A DNA stretch of 64,000 nt from the NCBI GenBank assembly GCA_005798905.1, contig SYIK01000017.1, positions 45,194-109,193 on the forward strand, read 5' to 3'. The translations under genes were made by a program, and so were the position numbers. A model generated the notes under the pieces. It had not been told where the DNA came from. It saw only the letters and a program-made list of their open reading frames with translations, and searched no databases. Below are positions 1 through 9,173 of the stretch, in pieces (position 1 is the stretch's first letter; the number at the start of each line of letters is the position of its first letter). Source of the DNA: Bacteroidota bacterium (GTDB lineage: Bacteria > Bacteroidota > Bacteroidia > Chitinophagales > Chitinophagaceae).

Positions 1-813
1 ACTTGAAACGGAAATTCCACCGGCTTCTTTTAAATATTCGCCAACAGTTTTGCTACCATCTTTTACAAAAGATTGCGCAGTAAGTGTTTGTTCTTTAAAA
101 AACGCACCCATTTTTCCTTCTGCAATTTTAGCAATCATTTCATCTGGCTTTCCCGCCATTTTAGGATCTTGCTTCATCAATTCGATGATAATATTTTTTT
201 CGCGTTCAACAATTTCAGCAGGAACATTAGCTGCATCAATTGCAACCGGGTTTAATGCTGCAATTTGCATCGCAACATCTTTTCCAACTTCTAGTGCATT
301 TTTATCTAATCCAACCAAAACACCAATGCGATATGCACCGTGAATATAGGATGCAACAAAGTTCGCCTCTACTCTTTCAAACTTTGTAACACCAATTTTT
401 TCACCAATAGTTGCCAATTTATCATCAATTAAATCTGAAACTTTTGCACCGTTTACGGTTGCATTGTTTAATTCTTCCAGATTATTTACATTTTGTTCAA
501 TTGCTGCATCAGCTATTGATTGTGCAAAATTTACAAAGTCTGCATTTTTGGAAACAAAATCAGTTTCGCAACTCACACATAGTACAATACCAATATTGTT
601 ATTGCTGTTTGTTTTTGCAATTACAACACCTTCTTTTGCTTCTCTGTCACTTCTTTTTGCTGCTACTTTTTGTCCTTGTTTTCTTAACCAATCAATTGCA
701 GCTTCAAAATCTCCGTTCGTTTCAGTTAATGCTTTGCGACAATCCATCATTCCTGCACCGGTTGTTTGACGCAGTTTATTAATTTCCTGAGCACTTATTG
801 CTACTGTTGACAT
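1..813 (-). CDS. tsf: Elongation factor Ts (partial, 3' end beyond window)
   Basis: This is the guanine-nucleotide exchange factor that recycles EF-Tu-GDP in the cytoplasm. The minus-strand reading begins MSTVAISAQEINKLRQTTG, followed by GAGMMDCRKALTE, the N-terminal UBA-like and EF-Tu-contacting segment of EF-Ts. The signature CETDFVSKN follows at about residues 80-90. The frame stays open to base 1, so the C-terminus lies outside the window. The ATG at 811-813 is 52 bp downstream of the rpsB stop, which makes tsf the distal gene of rplM-rpsI-rpsB-tsf. The rpsB-tsf order is the usual bacterial arrangement. No Shine-Dalgarno sequence is visible, as is normal in Bacteroidota. Confidence 0.97.
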   Translation of the reverse strand, partial: MSTVAISAQEINKLRQTTGAGMMDCRKALTETNGDFEAAIDWLRKQGQKVAAKRSDREAKEGVVIAKTNSNNNIGIVLCVSCETDFVSKNADFVNFAQSIADAAIEQNVNNLEELNNATVNGAKVSDLIDDKLATIGEKIGVTKFERVEANFVASYIHGAYRIGVLVGLDKNALEVGKDVAMQIAALNPVAIDAANVPAEIVEREKNIIIELMKQDPKMAGKPDEMIAKIAEGKMGAFFKEQTLTAQSFVKDGSKTVGEYLKEAGGISVSS

Positions 814-865
814 ACTCTTTTTTTTAAATTAAAATTCACTTAGAAATACCTGGCCGTTAAATCCT

Positions 866-1738
866 TTACGAACGATTGCTCGTTCTTTTTGGGCTGCTTG
901 GCGTTCTGCGTTTTGGCGCATTGCCACCACGAGATCTACCACCGCGATCGCCATCTGCTTTTGCTTCTGCTTCCAATCGAGCTGCTTTTCTTTCGTTCTC
1001 TTCAGCTCCGGATGTTTCTTCACTTTCGTCGTCTTTTGCAGCTTGACGTTCAGCAAGCCCTTCGGCAATGGCTGCTGTAATATAGTTGGTGATAATTGTA
1101 ATTGATTTTGTAGCATCGTCATTTGCAGGAATAGCAAAATCAACTTTAGTAGGATCGCAGTTTGTATCTACAACTCCAAAAGTTGTAATTCCCAAACGCT
1201 TTGCTTCTGCCAAAGAAATATGCTCATGGCCAATATCTACAATAAATAATGCAGCGGGAACTCGACTTAGTTGTGCAATACCTCCAAGTACTCTTTCCAT
1301 TTTGTCTTTATCGCGGCTTAAAGTAAGACGCTCTTTTTTTGTAATGCTATCGAAGGTTCCGTCGTTTAACATTTTTTCGATGCTCTGCATTTTTTTAACA
1401 CTTTTACGAACCGTGTTAAAGTTTGTTAGCATTCCACCCAACCAACGCTCAGTTACATACGGCATGTTCACTCGTTGTGCGCATTCGGTAACAATATCTT
1501 TTGCTTGTTTTTTTGTTCCAACAAACAAAATCTTTTTACCACTACGAGCAACTTGTTTTAAAGCACTTGCTGTTTCTTGCAGACATTCTGTTGTCTTGTT
1601 CAAATCGATGATATGAATACCTTTCTTTTCAGCAAAAATATAAGGAAGCATTTTCGGATTCCACTTTTTGCGCAAATGACCAAAATGAACACCTGCATCT
1701 AAAAGTTGCTGCTGAAGTGAAGTATTATTATTTTCCAT
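866..1738 (-). CDS. rpsB: 30S ribosomal protein S2
   Basis: S2 is a small-subunit protein that binds 16S rRNA near the head-body junction. The 290-residue product has the S2 hallmarks GVHFGHLRKKWNPKM near the N-terminus, FVGTKKQAKD in the middle and RWLGGMLTNF. The family core ends at about residue 230. A low-complexity charged tail rich in Glu, Lys and Arg follows (residues 235-290), as in other Bacteroidota S2 proteins. The gene sits between rpsI and tsf on the same strand, with a 62-bp gap from rpsI, so it is probably co-transcribed. Confidence 0.98.
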   Translation of the reverse strand: MENNNTSLQQQLLDAGVHFGHLRKKWNPKMLPYIFAEKKGIHIIDLNKTTECLQETASALKQVARSGKKILFVGTKKQAKDIVTECAQRVNMPYVTERWLGGMLTNFNTVRKSVKKMQSIEKMLNDGTFDSITKKERLTLSRDKDKMERVLGGIAQLSRVPAALFIVDIGHEHISLAEAKRLGITTFGVVDTNCDPTKVDFAIPANDDATKSITIITNYITAAIAEGLAERQAAKDDESEETSGAEENERKAARLEAEAKADGDRGGRSRGGNAPKRRTPSSPKRTSNRS

Positions 1739-1800
1739 TTTAAACGATTGTAATTTTTATTTTTTTTGTTTGCTAATTTTCTAAGTTTAGTTTCAACAAA

Positions 1801-2190
1801 TTAACGTTTGCTGAATTGGAAGCTCTTTCTTGCTTTTTTGTGTCCAAACTTTTTACGCTCTACCGATCTTGGGTCGCGTTTTAATAAACCTTCTGCTTTT
1901 AATAAGGGGCGATATTCTGAGTTAAAATCAACCAAAACACGTGAAATACCAAGCATTGCTGATTCGGCTTGGCCTTTTACGCCGCCGCCGGTTGCATTTA
2001 TTACGATATCAAATTTATCGAGTGCAGCAACTGTTTTCAACGGTCTTGTTACTTGATTTTGTAAATAAACCAACGAAAAATATTCTTTAAAATCTTTATC
2101 GTTCACCGTAATTTTTCCATGTCCTTTGGACATAAATACACGAGTTACCGCTTCTTTTCTACGACCAACTCCGTTTTTTTGTTTTTCCAT
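1801..2190 (-). CDS. rpsI: 30S ribosomal protein S9
   Basis: The 129-residue basic protein carries the S9 N-terminal motif GVGRRKEAVTRVF and ends in the typical tail GHKKARKSFQFSKR, which reaches into the P-site. The segment GGGVKGQAESAMLGISR matches the conserved S9 core. It lies 44 bp downstream of rplM, the near-universal L13-S9 pair, and is followed by rpsB. Length and ends match the family, so the gene appears complete. Confidence 0.98.
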   Translation of the reverse strand: MEKQKNGVGRRKEAVTRVFMSKGHGKITVNDKDFKEYFSLVYLQNQVTRPLKTVAALDKFDIVINATGGGVKGQAESAMLGISRVLVDFNSEYRPLLKAEGLLKRDPRSVERKKFGHKKARKSFQFSKR

Positions 2191-2234
2191 TTCTATTTAT
2201 TTGCCACTTTCTTTTTTGAAAAGTGAATTAAAAT

Positions 2235-2678
2235 TTAGAATTTAAGTGCTTTTGGTTGTTGTGCAGCATGTTCGTGCTTATCTCCTGCATACACAAATAA
2301 TTTTTTATACATCTGACGACCCAAGCGATTTTTTGGAAGCATCCCTTTTATGGCTCTTTCGATAACTGCATCGGGACGACGTGCTAATAAATTGCCCGCA
2401 GTTTCTTGTTTTAAACCACCAGGATATCCGCTGAAAGTGTCGTACAATTTGTCTTCAATTTTTTTACCAGTAAAAATTACTTTCTCTGCATTAATTACAA
2501 TGATGTAATCGCCGCAATCTACGTGAGGAGTATAGTATGCTTTGTTTTTGCCACGAAGTATTGCAGCAATTCTTGCACACATACGTCCTACGGTTTGATT
2601 GGTACCGTCCACAACATACCAGTTGTGTTTTACGGTAGCCGCATTTGCATGTTTTGTTGTGAAATGTAAATGACTCAT
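2235..2678 (-). CDS. rplM: 50S ribosomal protein L13
   Basis: L13 is an early-assembly large-subunit protein. The 147-residue product contains [19 protein letters not shown] near the N-terminus and the family segment [21 protein letters not shown] towards the C-terminus. It is the first gene of the minus-strand ribosomal operon. A strong promoter (2792-2824) and a roughly 105-nt leader with two hairpins lie upstream, which suggests that expression of the operon is controlled in the leader. Confidence 0.98.
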   Translation of the reverse strand: MSHLHFTTKHANAATVKHNWYVVDGTNQTVGRMCARIAAILRGKNKAYYTPHVDCGDYIIVINAEKVIFTGKKIEDKLYDTFSGYPGGLKQETAGNLLARRPDAVIERAIKGMLPKNRLGRQMYKKLFVYAGDKHEHAAQQPKALKF

Positions 2679-2700
2679 TTTAAAATGTTTTTACTGTAAT

Positions 2701-2757
2701 GTTGATTTTTCAACCCCAGTAGTTATTAATAAAATAACAGGACCATCCACCTGCTAT
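2701..2757 (-). promoter_or_regulatory. Two-hairpin leader RNA upstream of rplM
   Basis: On the minus-strand transcript an 8-bp stem, AUAGCAGG with CCUGUUAU, closes an 8-nt loop (2734-2757). It includes one G-U pair. A second stem, GUUGA with UCAAC, closes an AAAA loop (2701-2714). Both lie inside the predicted leader. Ribosomal operons are often controlled by a product protein binding such leaders; that role here is inference, and I cannot match it to a named leader family. Confidence 0.4.
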
Positions 2758-2791
2758 TCCCAATAAGTTTTTTCAACTTTTTTGGGGGTCG

Positions 2792-2824
2792 CAAAGATAA
2801 GTGCCCACAACTTGTATTTCCAAA
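2792..2824 (-). promoter_or_regulatory. Promoter of rplM-rpsI-rpsB-tsf
   Basis: Read on the minus strand, TTTG (2821-2824) is followed after 21 bp by TATCTTTG (2792-2799), which fits the Bacteroidota sigma-A consensus TTTG/TAnnTTTG. The predicted start near 2785 leaves about 105 nt of untranslated leader before the rplM ATG at 2678. Confidence 0.75.
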
Positions 2825-3098
2825 CTTTTAGCGAACTATTTTTTATTGCACCTTTGTAAACAATTGAATTTCAATAATATTTTTAACGAATAAAAATAAT
2901 ACTATTGCAAAATAAGATTCAATTTTTTGAATTATTTATTATTTATAGCAATTTCAAGAATCCATAACCCTTTGGAAGAAATTGTTCGGTTTATTATAGA
3001 TACACAAAAAAATATTTTACTGACTCCCTAAAAAAAATCTTCAAATTCAAAAATAACATAGTTGATATTGTAGCTTATTTTTACAACACGAATTACCC
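2825..3098. other. AT-rich intergenic DNA between divergent rplM and ligA
   Basis: This stretch holds no convincing open frame. TTGCACCTTTG near 2848 resembles a plus-strand -7 element with CA instead of TA. TATTTTTA near 3077 could serve as the ligA -7 element, placing transcription start only about 10-15 nt before the gene. Apart from short AT-only inverted repeats I see nothing else. Confidence 0.4.
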
Positions 3099-5195
3099 AT
3101 GTACAATAAGGAGATTACAAAAAAATTACAGGAAGAAACTTCTTTATTTTTACAAAATAAAGAAGCCATAATTGTTGGCGAAGAAGAACTTCAAAGATTG
3201 CGCGATGTTCTTCGATTTCACGAATACCGCTATTATATTTTAAACGAGCCGTTGCTTGCAGATATAGAATTTGACCTGCTTTATAAATTGCTCGAAAAAA
3301 CTGAAAACGAAAACCCAAGTTGGATTACAGCAGATTCTCCAACGAAGCGTGTGGCAAAAGGATTAACCAAATCTTTTCCTTCCGTACAGCATCTAGTACC
3401 CATGTTGTCATTGGAAAATTCCTACGACAGTAATGATTTGCTAGATTTTGATCGCCGGGTAAAAGAACTTACGGAAAAAGAAATTATTGAATATTGTGTA
3501 GAACCAAAATTTGACGGCGCAAGTATTTCTATTATTTATGAAAACGATTTATTAATTCGTGGTGCTACGCGAGGCGACGGAGTTGAAGGAGATGAAATTA
3601 CAACCAACATCAAAAAAATAAAAAGTATTCCATTGTCTGCTAAATTTTCGCAATACGGTTTGCAGCAAGTAGAAATAAGAGGTGAAGTTTTAATAAATAA
3701 AAAGAATTTTAAAGAATACAACGAACAACTTATTGCGCAAGGGTTAGAACCGTTGGCTAACCCACGAAATGCAGCAGCAGGAAGCCTTCGCATAAAAAAC
3801 CCAACCGAGGTAGGAAAAAGAAATCTTGAAGCGTTTGTTTATCATATCAGTCATTACACTTCGCTTCCAAATAAAAAAATTACGGAAGATTTACATCAAC
3901 ATGCAACTACTTTAAATTTATTATGGGACTTAGGTTTTCGAAGTCCACAACTAGAAAAAAAAGTGTTGATTGGCATCGAAGCTGTGATAAATTATTGCAA
4001 CGAATTTGAAATAAAAAGAGACAATCTCCCGTACGAAATTGATGGAGTAGTTATAAAATTGAATGAAGTTTCTCTTCAAGAAAAAATAGGAATGACCAGC
4101 CACCATCCACGCTGGGCAATGGCTTATAAATTTAAAGCAAGACAAGCAACCAGCAAATTAGAAACAATAGAATTTCAAATCGGAAGAACAGGAGCCATTA
4201 CACCTATTGCAAAAATTACACCCACCGCATTGGGCGGTGTTACCATTTCTTCCATTTCATTATTCAACGAAGAAGTGATAAAAGAAAAAAAACTAAAAAT
4301 TGGTGATGCAATTTTGATAGAAAGAGCCGGCGATGTGATTCCTTACATTGTAAAACCTTTAATTGAATTAAGAACTGGAATTGAAAAAGAAATTGAATTC
4401 CCAAAAAATTGTCCAACCTGTAATACTAAATTATTTAAAGAAGAAGGCGAAGCAGCTTGGAGATGCATAAACATTGATTGTTCCGCGCAATTGATTGCAC
4501 ACATCATTCATTTTTCAAGTAAAGACGCAATGGATATTCGCGGATTGGGAGATTCTATTGTTCAAAAATTTTTCAAATTGAATTTGCTGAAAAACATTGT
4601 TGGAATTTATGAATTAGATTTTGGCAAACTTGAAAATACAGATGGTTTCGGAAAAAAATCTATTGAGAATTTAAAAGTTGCAATTCAAAATTCAAAAACA
4701 CAACCGTTGCATCGTTTGATTTTTGCATTGGGGATTCGTTTTGTTGGAGAAACAACTGCAAAAACAATGTCAAACTCAGTTGCTCACCTGCTCGATTTTC
4801 GAAATTTTTCCTTGGATGATTTACAACAACTCGAAGACATCGGGCCAAAAGTTGCGGGAAGTATTTTTCAATTTTTTAACAACCAGAAAAATATTGAATT
4901 GCTGCAACGTTTGGAAAATTTAGGCTTACAGCTTAAAAACGAAAAAAAGAATTTTGTGGGTGATTTCGTCCATCAAAGTTTTTTATTTACCGGCACATTA
5001 TCAAAATTAAAAAGAACAGAAGCCGAAGAAATTGTAGAAAACAATGGCGGAAAAATTGCAAGCAGCATTAGCTCGAAACTTAATTTTTTAGTAGTGGGCG
5101 CCGATGCCAGAAGTAAATTAGAAAAAGCAAAAAAAATAAATTCGATAAAAATTATTACCGAAGAAGAATTTTTAAAATTATTCGGCAAGCACTGA
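3099..5195 (+). CDS. ligA: NAD-dependent DNA ligase LigA
   Basis: LigA seals nicks in duplex DNA during replication and repair using NAD+. The 698-residue length fits the family. In order: domain Ia (HEYRYYILNEPLLAD), the adenylation domain with the nucleophile Lys137 in EPKFDGAS followed by RGATRGDGVEGDE, the OB fold, a four-cysteine zinc finger (CPTCN, then CINIDC), helix-hairpin-helix repeats (EDIGPKVAGSIFQF), and a C-terminal BRCT domain (FVHQSFLFTGTLSKLKRTEA). All key residues are present. The gene stands alone and converges on asd, with only 19 bp between the two stop codons. Confidence 0.98.
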   Translation: MYNKEITKKLQEETSLFLQNKEAIIVGEEELQRLRDVLRFHEYRYYILNEPLLADIEFDLLYKLLEKTENENPSWITADSPTKRVAKGLTKSFPSVQHLVPMLSLENSYDSNDLLDFDRRVKELTEKEIIEYCVEPKFDGASISIIYENDLLIRGATRGDGVEGDEITTNIKKIKSIPLSAKFSQYGLQQVEIRGEVLINKKNFKEYNEQLIAQGLEPLANPRNAAAGSLRIKNPTEVGKRNLEAFVYHISHYTSLPNKKITEDLHQHATTLNLLWDLGFRSPQLEKKVLIGIEAVINYCNEFEIKRDNLPYEIDGVVIKLNEVSLQEKIGMTSHHPRWAMAYKFKARQATSKLETIEFQIGRTGAITPIAKITPTALGGVTISSISLFNEEVIKEKKLKIGDAILIERAGDVIPYIVKPLIELRTGIEKEIEFPKNCPTCNTKLFKEEGEAAWRCINIDCSAQLIAHIIHFSSKDAMDIRGLGDSIVQKFFKLNLLKNIVGIYELDFGKLENTDGFGKKSIENLKVAIQNSKTQPLHRLIFALGIRFVGETTAKTMSNSVAHLLDFRNFSLDDLQQLEDIGPKVAGSIFQFFNNQKNIELLQRLENLGLQLKNEKKNFVGDFVHQSFLFTGTLSKLKRTEAEEIVENNGGKIASSISSKLNFLVVGADARSKLEKAKKINSIKIITEEEFLKLFGKH

Positions 5196-5214
5196 TTAAT
5201 TTTTCTAAAAAAAA

Positions 5215-6204
5215 TTAGAGCAATTGCTTCGAAAGCAAATATTCTGCAATTTGAATCGCATTAGTTGCAGCTCCTTTTCGAAGGTTATCAGATACGATCC
5301 ACATATTTAAAGTATTGGGTTGTGTTTCATCTCTTCGCAATCTGCCAACAAACACTTCATCTTTTTCGTGCGCATCCATCGGCATCGGATAGCGCTGTGT
5401 TGCCGGATCATCCACCACCACAATTCCCGGCGTTTTTTCTAAAATCATTTTTATTGTAGCAAGATCAAACTCATTTTCAAATTCTACATTCACACTTTCG
5501 CTATGACCACCCATTACAGGTATTCGAACTGCAGTTGCAGTTACGCGAATGGAATCATCACGCATTATTTTTTTGGTTTCGAAAACCATTTTCATCTCTT
5601 CTTTCGTATAACCGTTTTCAAGAAATAGATCTATTTGTGGAATAACATTTAAATCAATCGGATATTTATACGCCATTTCTCCAACTATTCCTTTTCGTTC
5701 ATTTTGCATTTGATCGACAGCTTTAACGCCAGTACCGGTAACACTTTGATAGGTGCTAATCACAATTCTTTTTGCTCCATATTTTAAATGCAACGGATTT
5801 AGTGCCATTACCATTTGTATAGTTGAACAGTTTGGATTGGCAATTATTTTATCGTTTACAGTTAAAATTTCTGCATTAATTTCTGGTACAATTAATGGTT
5901 TTTGAGGATCCATTCTCCAAGCAGAAGAATTATCAATAACCGTAATTCCTGCTTCAGCAAATTTTGGAGCCCATTCCAACGAAACACTTCCTCCTGCTGA
6001 AAATAGTGCCACTGCAGGTTTTGCTGCAATTGCGTCGGCCATACTTGCAATCGAATATTTTTTATCTCTAAAATCGATTTCTTTTCCAATGGATTTTTTC
6101 GATGCGACTGGAAATAATTCAGTAATAGGAAAATTTCTTTCGGCTAATACTTGAAGCATTTTTGTACCCACCAATCCCGTAGCACCAACAACTGCAACTT
6201 TCAT
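5215..6204 (-). CDS. asd: Aspartate-semialdehyde dehydrogenase
   Basis: This enzyme converts aspartyl phosphate to aspartate semialdehyde with NADPH, the branch point to lysine/diaminopimelate, threonine and methionine. The 329-residue protein has the N-terminal Rossmann motif VGATGLVG, the catalytic Cys126 in NPNCSTIQ, and the conserved GGHSESVNVEFENEFD near the active-site histidine. A good promoter precedes it (6226-6257), and transcription starts about 15 nt before the ATG. It appears to be a single-gene unit. Confidence 0.97.
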   Translation of the reverse strand: MKVAVVGATGLVGTKMLQVLAERNFPITELFPVASKKSIGKEIDFRDKKYSIASMADAIAAKPAVALFSAGGSVSLEWAPKFAEAGITVIDNSSAWRMDPQKPLIVPEINAEILTVNDKIIANPNCSTIQMVMALNPLHLKYGAKRIVISTYQSVTGTGVKAVDQMQNERKGIVGEMAYKYPIDLNVIPQIDLFLENGYTKEEMKMVFETKKIMRDDSIRVTATAVRIPVMGGHSESVNVEFENEFDLATIKMILEKTPGIVVVDDPATQRYPMPMDAHEKDEVFVGRLRRDETQPNTLNMWIVSDNLRKGAATNAIQIAEYLLSKQLL

Positions 6205-6225
6205 TTGTTATTTTTTTTCGCGGTG

Positions 6226-6257
6226 CAAAGTTAGCATTGGCTTTTATTTTACACAAA
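6226..6257 (-). promoter_or_regulatory. asd promoter
   Basis: Minus strand: TTTG (6254-6257), 20 bp, TAACTTTG (6226-6233). This matches the Bacteroidota consensus and lies about 22 bp upstream of the asd ATG, implying a very short leader. Confidence 0.7.
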
Positions 6258-6316
6258 ATATTAATCCATTATTTATATTAATGTAATTAATGAGTGGGTT
6301 TCAATAACTTAAAACT

Positions 6317-8017
6317 GTGAAAACCATTTTCCTATTTCTATTTTTTTCATTGCAATGCAATTTTTTATTTGCACAAAACAGATATGCAATTATAATTGAT
6401 GAAATTATGGCTGACCCAAGTCCACCAGTTGGTTTACCAAATAACGAATGGATAGAATTAAAAAATATTTCCGGAACTGCAATCAATCTTCAAAACTGGA
6501 GAATTGGAGATGCAACGGGACAAAGTGGTGCAATACCCAACTTTATTTTACAAGCTGATAGTTTTGTTACAATTTGTGCAACTAGCGCCGTTGCTGCTAT
6601 GAGTTTATTTGGAACCGCAATTGTAGTGCCCAATTTCCCATCTCTCGATAATAATGGCGATCAGTTGTTTTTAAAATCATCAACCGGAAAAATTATTCAC
6701 GCCGTTTTTTATTCAATTTCTTGGTATCAAAATTCAACAAAGAAAGAAGGAGGTTGGAGTTTGGAAATGATTGATGCAAATAATCCTTGCACTTACAAAA
6801 ACAATTGGAAAGCAAGTATTGATACAAAAGGCGGCACGCCAAGTATGAAAAATTCTGTAAACGAAATCAATCCCGATACAGAATCGCCGAGGCTAAAAAG
6901 AGCTTACCCAATTGACAGTTTGAAAATAATTTTAGAATTTGACGAACCGCTTGACAGCATGAAAGCTGCCACCATTACAAATTACACTTCGGACGGTGGA
7001 ATTATTTTTAATTCAATTGCTTGTTTATCTCCACTTTTTCATTCCGTGCAACTAACAACGGTAACACCATTGCAACCCAATATTATTTATACGATTACTG
7101 CAACAAATATTTCTGATTGCAGCAATAATTTTATTGGCAATTTCAATAAGACGAAAGTTGCGTTGCCTTCTGCAATTGCTGTAAATGAAATTGTGGTGAA
7201 TGAAATTCTTTTTAATCCAAAAAGTGGAAGTTCGGATTTTGTTGAATTTTACAACCGAAGCAATAAAGTTTTTGACGCATCTAAACTGTTTGTGGCAAAT
7301 AGAAACAACAGCGGAATTATTTCTTCGCAAAAACTAATTTCGGAAACACCGTTTCTTATTTTTCCGGAAGACTATTTCGCAATTACAGAAAATTCCGAAT
7401 CGATGTCGTTGAATTATTTTGTAAAAAATAGAAATGCATTTTTGGAACTTCCAACGCTTCCTTCTTTTCCGGATAACGAAGGAATAGTTGTATTGCTAAA
7501 TTCATTGAGTTTAATTATTGATGAAGTAAAATACAAAGATGATTGGCATTTTAAATTAATCGACAACGCAGCAGGAGTTTCGTTGGAAAGAATTGACCCG
7601 AACGGTATTTCACAAGCTGAAACAAATTGGACTTCAGCCTCATCCACAGCCGGTTTTGCCACACCGGGATATAAAAATTCGCAATACAAAAATTCACAAT
7701 TTGTTAAAGCAACAATTGAAATAATTCCAAAAATATTTTCGCCCAACGGTGATGGAAGAGATGATGTTGCTACTATTTTTTACAAAGTGAAAGAGTCCGG
7801 TTTTATAGCCAACATTTCCATTTATAATTCGCAAGGAATTTTGGTAAACAGGTTTTCAAAAAATGCTACACTTGGCTTGGAAGGTTTTTGGAATTGGAAT
7901 GGAACCGATGATAAAAAAAACAAACTACCTACTGGTGCTTATATCGTTTTTACAGAACTGTTTAATTTAAAAGGAGAAAAAAATCAATTTAAAAATGTGG
8001 TGATATTAGTGAATTAA
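6317..8017 (+). CDS. Secreted protein with lamin-tail domain and C-terminal gliding/T9SS-type domain
   Basis: A 566-residue exported protein of unknown function. The start is a GTG, followed by a clear signal peptide ending around FLFAQ (residue 20). Residues about 24-130 resemble a lamin-tail domain (IIDEIMADPSPP, EWIELKN, INLQNWRIGD), and a second copy starts near residue 290 (VNEILFNPKSGSSDFVEFYN). The last roughly 90 residues begin IFSPNGDGRDD, the hallmark of Bacteroidota gliding-associated or FlgD-like C-terminal domains found on type IX secretion cargo and large surface proteins. It is probably displayed on the surface or secreted. It stands alone and converges with the PfkB kinase gene. 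Confidence 0.75.
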   Translation: MKTIFLFLFFSLQCNFLFAQNRYAIIIDEIMADPSPPVGLPNNEWIELKNISGTAINLQNWRIGDATGQSGAIPNFILQADSFVTICATSAVAAMSLFGTAIVVPNFPSLDNNGDQLFLKSSTGKIIHAVFYSISWYQNSTKKEGGWSLEMIDANNPCTYKNNWKASIDTKGGTPSMKNSVNEINPDTESPRLKRAYPIDSLKIILEFDEPLDSMKAATITNYTSDGGIIFNSIACLSPLFHSVQLTTVTPLQPNIIYTITATNISDCSNNFIGNFNKTKVALPSAIAVNEIVVNEILFNPKSGSSDFVEFYNRSNKVFDASKLFVANRNNSGIISSQKLISETPFLIFPEDYFAITENSESMSLNYFVKNRNAFLELPTLPSFPDNEGIVVLLNSLSLIIDEVKYKDDWHFKLIDNAAGVSLERIDPNGISQAETNWTSASSTAGFATPGYKNSQYKNSQFVKATIEIIPKIFSPNGDGRDDVATIFYKVKESGFIANISIYNSQGILVNRFSKNATLGLEGFWNWNGTDDKKNKLPTGAYIVFTELFNLKGEKNQFKNVVILVN

Positions 8018-8033
8018 TTTATTACACCTCTTT

Positions 8034-8957
8034 TTATTCTAGTTCAATTTCAAATTTTGTCAATTCTTTGAATTGCTGAATACGATCATCAATATCTGCT
8101 TTGCTTAATTCTTTTAATCTTGTTGTTCCAAATTTTTCTACACAAAAACTTGCCAATGCCGAGCCAACAATGATGGCGGATTTCATATTTTCAAAACTGA
8201 TATCTTTTGTTTTTGCCAAATAACCAATAAATCCTCCGGCAAATGTATCGCCGGCACCAGTTGGGTCAAAGACCATTTCTAAAGGAAGTGCGGGTGCAAA
8301 AAAAACTTTTTCTTCATGAAACAACAAAGCACCGTGTTCTCCTTTTTTTATTACAAGGTATTTCGGACCCATTTCTAAAATAGTTTTAGCCGCAGCAACT
8401 AATGAATATTGACCACTCAATTGCCTTGCTTCGCTATCGTTTATTAAAAGAACATCCACTTTTTTCAAAACTTTTTCCAAATCGCCCATTGCAGTTTCCA
8501 TCCAAAAATTCATCGTATCGAGTACAACTAATTTTGGACGATTTTTAAGTTGTTCAATAACCGAAAGCTGTAAGGCAGGGACAAGATTACCCAACATTAA
8601 AAATTCACAATCCTGGTATAACTCGGGAACAACTGGCGTAAAATTTGCCAACACATTTAATTGTGTATCCAATGTGTCTCTTGTGTTCATATCTAAATGA
8701 TAACGACCGCTCCAAAAAAATGATTTTTCCTTTTCTTTAATTTCTACACCATCCAATATTACACCACGAGCTTCTAAAAGTTTCAACTCTTTTTTCGGAA
8801 AATCTCCCCCTACAACAGAAATCTGTTTTACAGAATTTGTAAAATTTGAAGCACTCCACGCAATATAAGTCGCAGCACCACCAACAATTTTATCACTTTT
8901 ACCAAAAGGGGTTTCAATTGCATCAAAAGCCATTGTTCCAACTACAACAAGCGACAT
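8034..8957 (-). CDS. PfkB-family carbohydrate/nucleoside kinase
   Basis: A ribokinase-fold kinase of 307 residues that phosphorylates a sugar or nucleoside with ATP. The family signature 2, DPTGAGDTFAGGFIGYLA, is present at about residues 238-255 with the catalytic Asp, and an N-terminal glycine-rich segment (KIVGGAATYIAWSAS) matches signature 1. Neighbours do not reveal the substrate, so only the family is assigned. The closest named relatives in Bacteroidota are generally annotated simply as PfkB-type sugar kinases. Confidence 0.85.
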   Translation of the reverse strand: MSLVVVGTMAFDAIETPFGKSDKIVGGAATYIAWSASNFTNSVKQISVVGGDFPKKELKLLEARGVILDGVEIKEKEKSFFWSGRYHLDMNTRDTLDTQLNVLANFTPVVPELYQDCEFLMLGNLVPALQLSVIEQLKNRPKLVVLDTMNFWMETAMGDLEKVLKKVDVLLINDSEARQLSGQYSLVAAAKTILEMGPKYLVIKKGEHGALLFHEEKVFFAPALPLEMVFDPTGAGDTFAGGFIGYLAKTKDISFENMKSAIIVGSALASFCVEKFGTTRLKELSKADIDDRIQQFKELTKFEIELE

Positions 8958-8998
8958 AGAAATAAATTTGGGTTAAATTATTTTTTAAATGAATGCTG

Positions 8999-9006
8999 CA
9001 AACCTA
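8999..9006 (-). promoter_or_regulatory. Candidate -7 element for the PfkB kinase gene
   Basis: TAGGTTTG on the minus strand, about 42 bp upstream of the start codon, matches TAnnTTTG. No clear TTTG is found at the right distance upstream, so this is weaker than the other promoters listed. Confidence 0.4.
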
Positions 9007-9173
9007 ATTCAATTTGAAATAATTTTAAAAAAAGGTATCAAAAGTGTTTTTAAAAATGGCATACTTTTTACATCGCATACTAATAACTTCGTAAAATAAA
9101 AATCAACGCATAAGATTTAGAAAAAATATAACTTTAATAATGATTCACGATTTGTGTAACTAGAATTATACCC

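Noticed and set aside
866..1143. Alternative minus-strand frame within rpsB (829-1143)
   Set aside because: It overlaps the well-supported S2 gene in another frame, has only Gln/Lys-rich low complexity and no family match.
9059..9081. Two GCATACT direct repeats upstream of paaE as a regulator site
   Set aside because: Only two 7-bp copies 16 bp apart in AT-rich DNA; no inverted symmetry and no regulator gene nearby, so chance is likely.
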